A stretch of 5,849 bases of DNA, from contig JAEXTU010000376.1 in assembly GCA_023453335.1 (NCBI GenBank), forward strand, positions 1 to 5,849, given 5' to 3'. This DNA is from Pseudomonadota bacterium (GTDB lineage: Bacteria; Desulfobacterota; Desulfovibrionia; Desulfovibrionales; Desulfovibrionaceae). Shown piece by piece: positions 1 to 5,229 of this stretch. Every line of letters begins with the position of its first letter. Position 1 is the stretch's first letter. Position numbers and translations under genes: made by a program. The notes beneath the pieces were generated by a model, which did no database searches, was not told the origin of the DNA, and was given only the letters and a program-made list of their open reading frames with translations.

Positions 1-260
1 GGGCGCATGGCCGGGGCGCCCCGGCCCGCGGCCGCGACCAGGCCCGCCAGGAGCAGGGCCGCGGCCAGGGCGCCCAGGGACAGGGCCAGGGAGAGCCGGG
101 GCCGGGGCAGGGCCAGGAGCACCAGGCCCCCGCCGAGCACGGCCAGGGCCTCGCTCTCGCCCACCAGGCCGAAGAGCGCGACGGCATGGAACACGGCCAG
201 GCCGCCGATCAGGCCGGATGCCGCCCTAAAAAGACCTTGTTTTTTTAAAAAAAACCACAC
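1..260 (-). CDS. Probable small membrane protein, N-terminal part (runs off the window)
   Basis: This minus-strand frame is open from about position 287 to the window edge. From the GTG at 258-260 it gives 86 residues before leaving the window, so its C-terminus is not seen. The product starts with a short basic stretch (FFLKKQGLFR). It then becomes strongly hydrophobic, with likely membrane segments at about residues 16-33, 38-51 and 56-78. From residue 12 on, almost every codon ends in G or C, as in the neighbouring genes, which is the main argument that it is real. The GTG start is chosen because a GAGAAGG Shine-Dalgarno-like sequence lies 9 nt upstream, and because the start sits 1 nt after a stop codon (TAA-C-GTG). 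A TTG at 276-278 is an alternative start. The first codons run through a T8A7 tract. I do not recognise the family. It would be the last visible gene of the minus-strand unit. Confidence 0.45.
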   Translation of the reverse strand, partial: MWFFLKKQGLFRAASGLIGGLAVFHAVALFGLVGESEALAVLGGGLVLLALPRPRLSLALSLGALAAALLLAGLVAAAGRGAPAMR

Positions 261-387
261 GTTATCGAACCTTCTCAAGGAATGCGGTCAGTCCGGTCAG
301 GACCGACCCCTTGAAACACCTTGGTTTTTTTAAAAAAATACGACATGTTATCGAACCGTTTCAAGATAGGCGGCCAATCCGGTGAGG
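234..387. repeat. Imperfect tandem duplication of the HAD end / next-gene start, period about 86 bp
   Basis: Copy 1 is about 234-301 and copy 2 about 318-387. Shared landmarks, read on the plus strand, are ACCTTG, a run of seven T and seven A, GTTATCGAACC (261-271 and 347-357) and GCGG(T/C)CA(G/A)TCCGGT(C/G)AGG (284-301 and 370-387). Spacing is 86 bp on the right and 84 bp on the left, so small indels have built up around the A/T tract. Weak similarity (CCG, CC, a run of A) seems to continue left of each copy. Each copy holds the last codons of a HAD gene, its TAA, one C, and then a possible start codon (ATG in copy 2, GTG in copy 1). Confidence 0.75.
262..300 (-). pseudogene. Relic of a HAD-phosphatase C-terminal tail (duplicate of the upstream gene end)
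   Basis: On the minus strand these 39 bases read LTGLTAFLEKVR followed by TAA. The intact HAD gene just upstream ends LTGLAAYLETVR followed by TAA. The two stretches match at 31 of 39 bases, and most differences are synonymous or conservative (F/Y, A/T). No HAD catalytic motif and no earlier part of the protein precedes it: similarity stops at about 301 (matching 387). It is therefore a tail fragment left by a local duplication or by deletion of a second HAD copy. It is probably not translated as part of a protein, but its GAGAAGG may now serve as the ribosome binding site of the next gene. Confidence 0.6.
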
Positions 388-977
388 TCTGGCATCCAGT
401 CGCAGGGGGCCGGGAACTCGCCGATGCCCAGGAAGCGCGTGCCCACCCGGCGGGCGGCGTCCAGGTCCGTGCCGCTGTCCCCGACCATGAGCACCGCCTG
501 GGCCGGCGCGCCGCACTCGGCCACGATGCGGGCCAGGTTCTCGGCCTTGGGCGTGGGCGAGCCGTAGATGCCCCGGAAGTAGCCGGTGAGGTCCATGTGG
601 TCGAAGATGAAGGCCAGCTCCAGTTCCGGCGCGCCCGAGCATACGTAGAGCGGCCGGCCGCCGGGGTTGGACTCCAGGAACTCCCGCGCCCCGGGGATCA
701 TGGGAGCCTTCAGCAGGGCGTCCAGGCAGGCCGCGGTGAAGCGCTTGTCCAGGGTCGTGCTCTCGGCCTCGGTGATCTCCCGGCCCAGGCGCTCCCGGTA
801 GAAGTGGGCGAACTTGGCGTAGCGGGAGACCCCGCCGTGGGCCAGGTGGTAAGCCACCATGAAGTCCGCGGCCTCCTGCCCGTGCTCGGCAAAGAGCGAG
901 GCAAAGGCCCGGGTCTTCACGTCCACCGAGTCCAGGAGCACCCCGTCGCAGTCGAAGACGATGATCGCGATGGACAT
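348..977 (-). CDS. HAD-superfamily hydrolase (phosphatase, HAD-IA type)
   Basis: The product is 209 residues, the usual size of a HAD-IA phosphatase with an alpha-helical cap. All four motifs are visible. Motif I is DCDGVLLDS with nucleophile D9 and acid/base D11. The cap spans about residues 18-90. Motif II is the serine of YVCSGAP (S114), motif III is K144, and motif IV is GDSGTD with D167 and D171 binding Mg2+. It should be a cytoplasmic Mg-dependent phosphomonoesterase; its substrate cannot be told. The ATG at 975-977 is chosen because motif I begins 8 residues later, as expected. The frame stays open further upstream, but only by reading antisense-like sequence through the dehydrogenase gene. 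The start is 2 nt beyond the dehydrogenase stop (TAG-CC-ATG), which points to translational coupling. The last 13 codons, including the stop, recur in diverged form downstream at 262-300. Confidence 0.9.
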   Translation of the reverse strand: MSIAIIVFDCDGVLLDSVDVKTRAFASLFAEHGQEAADFMVAYHLAHGGVSRYAKFAHFYRERLGREITEAESTTLDKRFTAACLDALLKAPMIPGAREFLESNPGGRPLYVCSGAPELELAFIFDHMDLTGYFRGIYGSPTPKAENLARIVAECGAPAQAVLMVGDSGTDLDAARRVGTRFLGIGEFPAPCDWMPDLTGLAAYLETVR

Positions 978-979
978 GG

Positions 980-1897
980 CTAGTCCGTCTCCAACGCGGC
1001 CAGCAGGTTCTTCACCGCGTCGGTCTCCATCTTGGCCCGGCCCTCCCGGGCGTAGGACCCTATGTGTGGGGTGAGGATGGCGGTCTCCAAGGCGGCCAAG
1101 GGGCCGGCGTAGGGCTCGGCATTGAAGCAATCCACGGCCGCGCCGGCCAGGTGGCCGCCGGCGAGCGCCCGGGCCAGGGCGTCCTCGTCCACCAGCCCGC
1201 CCCGGCCGCAGTTGATGAGCCAGGAGCCGGGCCGCATGGCGGCCAGCTCGGCCTCGCCCAGCACCGCGCAGCCGGAAGCGGGCTTGGAGCAGTGCAGGGT
1301 CAGGATGTCCGCCCAGGTCAGGAGTTCCGTGAGGTCCAGGCAGCGGGCGTAGAGGGGGCAGGCGCTGATGGGGTGCACGTCGGCGTAGCCGATCTCGCAG
1401 CCCAGGCCGGCGAAGAGTTCGGCGGTGGCCTGGCCGATGCGGCCGAAGCCCACCACACCCACCTTCTTGCCGGCCAGCAGGTTGCCCATGCGCTTCTTCC
1501 AGGTCCCGCCGCGCAGCTCGCGGTCCATGCGGGTGACGTGGCGCAAGAGGTCCAAAGCTAGGCCCACGGTGAGCTCGGCCACGGCCCGGGTGGGGCCGAA
1601 GGGGGTGTTCAGGACCTTGATGCCCAGGTTGCGGGCCGCGGCCTGGTCCACCGAGTCCATGCCCACCCCGCAGCGGGACAGGACCCGCAGGTCGGGCAGG
1701 GCCTTGAACACCGCGGAATCATAGGTCTCGGTGCCGGCGATGACCCCGGCGCAGCCCGTGAGCAGGGCGATGGTCTCCTCGGGCCTCAGCTTGCGGCCCA
1801 GGGTGTTCAGGACGATCTCGCAGCCGGCCTGCTCCAGCAGGTCCAGGGGCTCCCGGCTGAACTCGGCGAAGCTGCTCGTGGTGATGGCGATGCGCAT
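980..1897 (-). CDS. D-isomer-specific 2-hydroxyacid dehydrogenase (phosphoglycerate-dehydrogenase-like)
   Basis: The product is 305 residues, typical of the short family form without a C-terminal ACT regulatory domain. The catalytic domain is split (about 1-95 and 280-305) around a Rossmann NAD domain. That domain contains GFGRIG at 150-155, followed by an acidic residue in YADVHP (D173), which favours NAD over NADP. The catalytic triad is present: R232 in NCGRGGLVDE, E261 in DCFNAEP, and H278 in LTPHIGS. It should interconvert a 2-keto acid and a D-2-hydroxy acid, or oxidise a phosphorylated hydroxy acid. Without an ACT domain, a dedicated serine-pathway serA role is uncertain. The ATG at 1895-1897 has a strong AAGGAG 5 nt upstream, which settles the start. 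It lies 44 nt after the transporter stop and 2 nt before the phosphatase gene, so dehydrogenase and phosphatase may act in sequence. Confidence 0.92.
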   Translation of the reverse strand: MRIAITTSSFAEFSREPLDLLEQAGCEIVLNTLGRKLRPEETIALLTGCAGVIAGTETYDSAVFKALPDLRVLSRCGVGMDSVDQAAARNLGIKVLNTPFGPTRAVAELTVGLALDLLRHVTRMDRELRGGTWKKRMGNLLAGKKVGVVGFGRIGQATAELFAGLGCEIGYADVHPISACPLYARCLDLTELLTWADILTLHCSKPASGCAVLGEAELAAMRPGSWLINCGRGGLVDEDALARALAGGHLAGAAVDCFNAEPYAGPLAALETAILTPHIGSYAREGRAKMETDAVKNLLAALETD

Positions 1898-1935
1898 GTG
1901 GACTCCTTGCGAGGGCGCAATAACAAAGAAAGGGG

Positions 1936-1951
1936 CCGGGTTCAAACCCGG
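1936..1951 (-). terminator. Hairpin over the transporter stop codon, possible weak terminator or attenuator
   Basis: Read on the minus strand, this is a perfect 16-base palindrome, CCGGGTTTGAACCCGG. It can form a 6-bp stem with a TTGA loop. The EamA stop codon TGA lies inside it. It is followed by CCCCTTTCTTTGTTATT, a T-rich but interrupted tract set off by four C residues, so it fits an intrinsic terminator only loosely. If active, it would reduce transcription into the dehydrogenase and phosphatase genes. Confidence 0.35.
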
Positions 1952-2820
1952 GAGGGGGCCAGGCGCTGCACGGCCTGGCCGAACAGGATGAGGCCCAGGC
2001 CCCAGTAGGTGGAGGCCAGGATGGCCTCGCCCACCAGCAGGTGGATGAGCAGGAGCGAAACCAGGGGCGAGAGGAAGATGAGGTTGGCCACCCGGGCGGT
2101 GCTCGCGGTGAGCTTGAGCGCAGTGAGCCACAGGGCGAAGGTGAGGCCCATCTCGAACAGGCCCACGTAGGCCGCGCCGGCCAGGCCCCGCCAGTCCGGG
2201 ATGCGCAGGCCCAGGGCCAGGTTGGCGGCCAGCACGAAGGCCGTGCCGCACACGAAGTTCTGGAAGAGTCCGGCCACCGGGTCGCGGGAATCCCTAGTGT
2301 TGAGGATCCAGTACAGGGCCCAGAGCACGGTGCTGCCCAGGGCCAGGCCCACGCCCAGAGGCGAGGCAAAGGACAGGCCGGTGAGGTCCCCCCGGGTGGA
2401 GATGACCACCACCCCGGCATAGCTGACCAGGAGGGCGGCCAGGTCCGCCCAGCGCAGCCTCTGGCCGAGCAGGGGCACGGCCAGGAGCGACAAGGCCACG
2501 GCCCAGGTGTAGTTCAGGGGCTGGGCCTCCTGGGCGGGCAACAGGTCGTAGGACCAGAACAGGACCAGGTAGTAGAGGAAGGGGTTGAGGAACCCGAGCT
2601 TGGCCGCGGTGCTCCATTCCTGCCGGGCGCCGCGGGCCAGGCCCAGCTTGCCCGAGGCGGCCAGGACCCCGGCCAGGGCCAGACAGGACACCGCCGAGGC
2701 GTAGAGGAGCAGTTCCGGCGGGGTGAGATAGCGCAGGGAGAGCTTGAAGGCCGAGGCCACCGTGGACCACAGGGCCACCGTGGCCAGGGCGCAGGCATAG
2801 GCCTTGCCCTGGCGGGTCAA
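1942..2820 (-). CDS. EamA/DMT-family transporter
   Basis: The product is 292 residues, the standard length for a ten-helix drug/metabolite transporter made of two EamA repeats. Hydrophobic segments run through the whole protein, with repeat 1 at about residues 7-138 and repeat 2 at about 152-285. The N-terminus (ALWSTVASAFKLSLRYL) and the end of repeat 1 (PLNYTWAVALSLLAVPLLGQRL) are characteristic of the family. It sits in the inner membrane and probably moves a small metabolite such as an amino acid or nucleoside; the substrate is not readable. The start is TTG at 2818-2820, lying directly against the TAG of the LOG gene in the same frame. No in-frame ATG lies near the N-terminus, and a start here gives the family's normal first helix. 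The Shine-Dalgarno sequence is weak (GGGTGGTG inside the LOG end), so translation probably depends on ribosomes finishing the LOG gene. Confidence 0.9.
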   Translation of the reverse strand: MTRQGKAYACALATVALWSTVASAFKLSLRYLTPPELLLYASAVSCLALAGVLAASGKLGLARGARQEWSTAAKLGFLNPFLYYLVLFWSYDLLPAQEAQPLNYTWAVALSLLAVPLLGQRLRWADLAALLVSYAGVVVISTRGDLTGLSFASPLGVGLALGSTVLWALYWILNTRDSRDPVAGLFQNFVCGTAFVLAANLALGLRIPDWRGLAGAAYVGLFEMGLTFALWLTALKLTASTARVANLIFLSPLVSLLLIHLLVGEAILASTYWGLGLILFGQAVQRLAPSRV

Positions 2821-3483
2821 CTAGATCACCACCCGCTGCCGGATGTATTCCACGGCTTCCTCGGGGGTGTCCACCAGGGCGAAGAGGGCTGTGTCGCGTT
2901 CGCCGGCGAAGCCGCGGGCGATCATGGTCTTCTGGATCCAGTCCAGGAGCCCGCTCCAGTAGTCGCGGGAGTAGAGCACCACCGGGAAGGGCTTTATGCG
3001 CCGGGTCTGGATGAGGACCAGGGCCTCGAACAGCTCGTCCAGGGTGCCGATGCCGCCGGGCATGACCACATAGGCCACCGCGTACTTCACGAACATCATC
3101 TTGCGCACGAAGAAGTAGCGGAAGTCGCAGCGGGTGGTCATGAAGGGGTTGGGGGCCTGCTCGAAGGGCAGGTGGATGTGCAGGCCCACCGAGTCGCCGC
3201 CCGCATCGCGCGCGCCCCGGTTGCCGGCCTCCATGATGCCCGGGCCGCCGCCGGTGATGACCTGGTAGCCGGCCTCCACCAGGAGCTTGCCCAGGCGTTC
3301 GGTCTCGGCGTAGAGCGGGTCCTCGGGCTTGACCCGGGCCGAGCCGAAGATGGACACCCCGTGGGTGATCGGGCTCAGGGTCTCGAACCCGTCCACGAAT
3401 TCGGCCATGATCTTGAACAGCCGCCAGCTCTCCTGGGTGGACAGGCTGTCGATGACGAACTGTCGGTTGTCGCGCATGGGCAT
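2821..3483 (-). CDS. LOG-family Rossmann-fold protein (TIGR00730 type, putative nucleoside-monophosphate phosphoribohydrolase)
   Basis: The product is 220 residues. The two LOG signatures are present: GGGPGIMEAGNRGA (78-91) and PGGIGTLDE (142-150), the second holding the catalytic/binding glutamate E150, with R127-K128 upstream in the usual place. A VSIFGSAR strand (43-50) opens the Rossmann-like fold. LOG proteins cleave the N-glycosidic bond of nucleoside 5'-monophosphates (cytokinin ribotides in plants and actinobacteria, AMP or other NMPs in many bacteria). The physiological substrate here is unknown. The N-terminal 40 residues are longer than in the smallest LOG proteins and resemble the longer bacterial subgroup. 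Two ATG codons lie close together (3481-3483 and 3475-3477). The first is chosen because a purine-rich GGGGGGAAA lies just upstream. It is the first gene of the minus-strand unit, divergent from the beta-CASP gene. Confidence 0.92.
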   Translation of the reverse strand: MPMRDNRQFVIDSLSTQESWRLFKIMAEFVDGFETLSPITHGVSIFGSARVKPEDPLYAETERLGKLLVEAGYQVITGGGPGIMEAGNRGARDAGGDSVGLHIHLPFEQAPNPFMTTRCDFRYFFVRKMMFVKYAVAYVVMPGGIGTLDELFEALVLIQTRRIKPFPVVLYSRDYWSGLLDWIQKTMIARGFAGERDTALFALVDTPEEAVEYIRQRVVI

Positions 3484-3615
3484 GCTTTCCCCCCGTTCTT
3501 TACAGGCCGCGGCGTGGTGCGTATGGTCGGCCGTCCGCGCGGCAGGCCCGGGGTATCGCATTATCCGCGTCCGAAGGCAATCCGCGCGGCAATTCCGCCC
3601 TTTCCGTGAGGTTCC
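3484..3615. promoter_or_regulatory. Divergent intergenic region, expected to hold promoters for both units
   Basis: These 132 bases separate two diverging genes and so should carry a promoter in each direction. An A/T-richer island at about 3554-3565 (TATCGCATTATC) gives a GATAAT -10-like hexamer on the minus strand (3560-3565) and CATTAT on the plus strand (3559-3564). I find no convincing -35 hexamer at 16-18 bp for either, so exact promoters are not assigned. GAGG at 3608-3611 is the ribosome binding site of the beta-CASP gene, 4 nt before its ATG. An 11-bp direct repeat flanks the A/T island. Confidence 0.4.
3534..3591. repeat. Pair of 11-bp direct repeats (TCCGCGCGGCA) flanking the A/T island
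   Basis: TCCGCGCGGCA occurs at 3534-3544 and 3581-3591, 47 bp apart start to start. Each contains the palindrome CCGCGCGG. The two copies bracket the only A/T-rich stretch between the divergent genes, so they could be operator half-sites. In DNA this rich in GC a short GC palindrome can also recur by chance. Confidence 0.4.
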
Positions 3616-5223
3616 ATGAAAGTCACCTTCCTGGGTGCGGCCCAGACCGTCACCGGCTCGTGCTACATGCTGGAGTGTTGTGGCAGGCGTTTCTCGGTGG
3701 ACTGCGGCATGCACCAGGGCCACCCCGACGTGGAGGCCCGCAACCGCGATACCAAGCTCTACCGGCCTACGGACATCGACTTCATCCTCATCACCCACGC
3801 CCACATGGACCATTCGGGGCTTCTGCCCAACATGGTCAAGAACGGGTTCAAGGGCCCCATCTACTGCACCCCGCCCACCAAGGAGCTCCTGGAGATCATG
3901 CTTCTGGACAGCGCCAACATCCAGGAGATGGAGGCGGAGTGGAAGGGGGCCAAGCGCGCCCGCCGCGGCATGAACGGGTTCGACGCCCTGTACACCACCC
4001 GCGACGCCGAACGCACCATGGGCTTCTTCAAGGCCGTGGACTACAACCAGCCCTTCTCCCCGGCCCCGGGCATCACCGTGACCTACATGGACGCCGGCCA
4101 CATCCTGGGCTCGGCCTTCATCGAGATCGTGGTGGAGGAGAACGGAACCACCTCCACCATGCTCTTCTCCGGCGACCTGGGCCGGCCCAACCAGCTCATC
4201 GTGCGCGACCCCAGCATCGTGACCCGGGCCGACACCCTGTTCCTGGAGTCCACCTACGGCGACCGCAACCACAAGGACGAGTCCTCTAGCCGCCAGGAAT
4301 TGGCCGAGGCCATCGCCTACGCCCACAAGAACCGGGAGAAGGTGCTCATCCCGGCCTTTGCCGTGGAGCGCACCCAGGAGATCCTCTACTGCCTGCACCT
4401 CCTGGAGAAGGAGGGCAAGCTGCCCGCGGACATGCCGGTGTACGTGGACAGCCCCCTGGCCATCCAGGCCACCGAGGTCTTCCAGCGCAACACCCGCTAC
4501 TTCGACCAGGAGGCCCAGGACATGCTGGCCCGGGGCGAGGACCCCCTGAAGCTCAGGAACCTGCGCTTCACCCTGCGCCGGGAGGAGAGCCAGGAGATCA
4601 ACACCACCGACGGCCCGGCCATCGTCATCGCCGGCAGCGGCATGTGCAACGCCGGCCGCATCAAGCACCACCTGCGCCACACCATCTGGCGGCCCGGGGC
4701 CGCGGTGGTGTTCGTGGGCTTCCAGGGCAAGGGCACCCCTGGCCGCAAGATCGTGGACGGCGCCACTCACGTGCGCCTGCACGGCGAGGACGTGCTCATC
4801 AAGGCCAAGGTCTTCACCATCGGCGGGTTCTCGGGCCACGCCGGCCAGAGCCAGATACTGGACTGGCTCTCGCACTTCGCCAACCCCGCCATGCAGGTCT
4901 ACCTGGTGCACGGCGAGAACTCGGCCCAGGAGACCCTGGCCACGCTCATCCGCGAGAAGTTCCATCTGGCGGTGCAGGTCCCCTCCTACCTGGAGGAGTG
5001 CACCCTGGTGCCCGGCAAGGCCCCGGTGGTGGCCATGCACGAGGAGAAGGCCCATCCCCAGGTGGACTGGGAGTTCCTGCTGCGGGAGACCGACACCAAG
5101 CTGGCCGAGCTCAAGAAGCGCCTGGACGCGGTCAAGACCAAGCCCTGGGTGGACCAGGTGGAGCTGCGCGACCGCCTGGCCGAGGTGAACACCGCGCTGC
5201 TCAAGCTGGTGTCCCAGGTCTAG
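3616..5223 (+). CDS. Metallo-beta-lactamase / beta-CASP family RNase-like protein with RMMBL domain
   Basis: The product is 535 residues with the full beta-CASP layout. The MBL core opens with FLGAAQTVTGSC and has the HxHxDH zinc motif HAHMDH (61-66), a third-motif histidine at H162 (MDAGHILGS) and D187 (SGDLGR). The beta-CASP insert begins after LESTYGDR (210-217) and IPAFAVERTQE (245-255), with the conserved SGMCNAGR at 341-348. The RMMBL C-terminal part has GGFSGHAGQ with H408 and VHGE with H432. The family includes the CPSF73-like RNases (Thermus TTHA0252 type), Zn-dependent endo/exonucleases acting on RNA. About 75 further residues end in a charged, probably coiled-coil helix (TDTKLAELKKRL to LLKLVSQV), which may mediate oligomerisation. 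The ATG has GAGG 4 nt upstream. It is first in a tight unit with rsmD and coaD, so it is probably a cytoplasmic housekeeping RNA-processing enzyme. Confidence 0.93.
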   Translation: MKVTFLGAAQTVTGSCYMLECCGRRFSVDCGMHQGHPDVEARNRDTKLYRPTDIDFILITHAHMDHSGLLPNMVKNGFKGPIYCTPPTKELLEIMLLDSANIQEMEAEWKGAKRARRGMNGFDALYTTRDAERTMGFFKAVDYNQPFSPAPGITVTYMDAGHILGSAFIEIVVEENGTTSTMLFSGDLGRPNQLIVRDPSIVTRADTLFLESTYGDRNHKDESSSRQELAEAIAYAHKNREKVLIPAFAVERTQEILYCLHLLEKEGKLPADMPVYVDSPLAIQATEVFQRNTRYFDQEAQDMLARGEDPLKLRNLRFTLRREESQEINTTDGPAIVIAGSGMCNAGRIKHHLRHTIWRPGAAVVFVGFQGKGTPGRKIVDGATHVRLHGEDVLIKAKVFTIGGFSGHAGQSQILDWLSHFANPAMQVYLVHGENSAQETLATLIREKFHLAVQVPSYLEECTLVPGKAPVVAMHEEKAHPQVDWEFLLRETDTKLAELKKRLDAVKTKPWVDQVELRDRLAEVNTALLKLVSQV

Positions 5224-5229
5224 CGACCT
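5216..5229 (+). promoter_or_regulatory. Small hairpin joining the beta-CASP stop to the rsmD start
   Basis: AGGTC (5216-5220) and GACCT (5225-5229) are perfect inverted repeats around a 4-base TAGC loop. The loop carries the beta-CASP stop codon TAG (5221-5223), and rsmD ATG begins at the next base after the stem. The AGG in the left arm is also the best candidate ribosome binding site for rsmD. In mRNA the 5-bp stem would hide that site until a ribosome finishing the upstream gene opens it, which would give translational coupling. The structure is short, so its effect is inferred. Confidence 0.4.

Noticed and set aside
240..338. The T7A7 tracts as classical rho-independent terminators.
   Set aside because: Neither copy is preceded by a stable GC-rich hairpin on either strand; only 3-4 bp stems can be drawn.
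978..1130. Upstream extension of the HAD gene into the dehydrogenase gene.
   Set aside because: The frame is open there, but the added residues (R/G/P rich) are out-of-frame dehydrogenase sequence. HAD motif I normally lies within the first dozen residues, as it does with the start at 977.
1936..1952. GGTTCAAAC with flanking GC arms looks like a tRNA T-arm on the plus strand.
   Set aside because: The arm has a mismatch in the middle of its stem. No D-arm, anticodon arm or CCA-spaced acceptor stem surrounds it, and it lies in the end of the EamA gene.
1898..2251. Upstream extension of the dehydrogenase into the EamA gene.
   Set aside because: A strong AAGGAG lies 5 nt before the ATG at 1897. 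The family's first beta strand begins at that methionine, and the extra residues are shadow sequence of the transporter.
2041..3609. A 522-codon plus-strand open frame opposite EamA and LOG.
   Set aside because: The product is Q/G/H/E-rich with no recognisable domain, typical of the complement of GC-rich genes. Both opposing genes have full family signatures.
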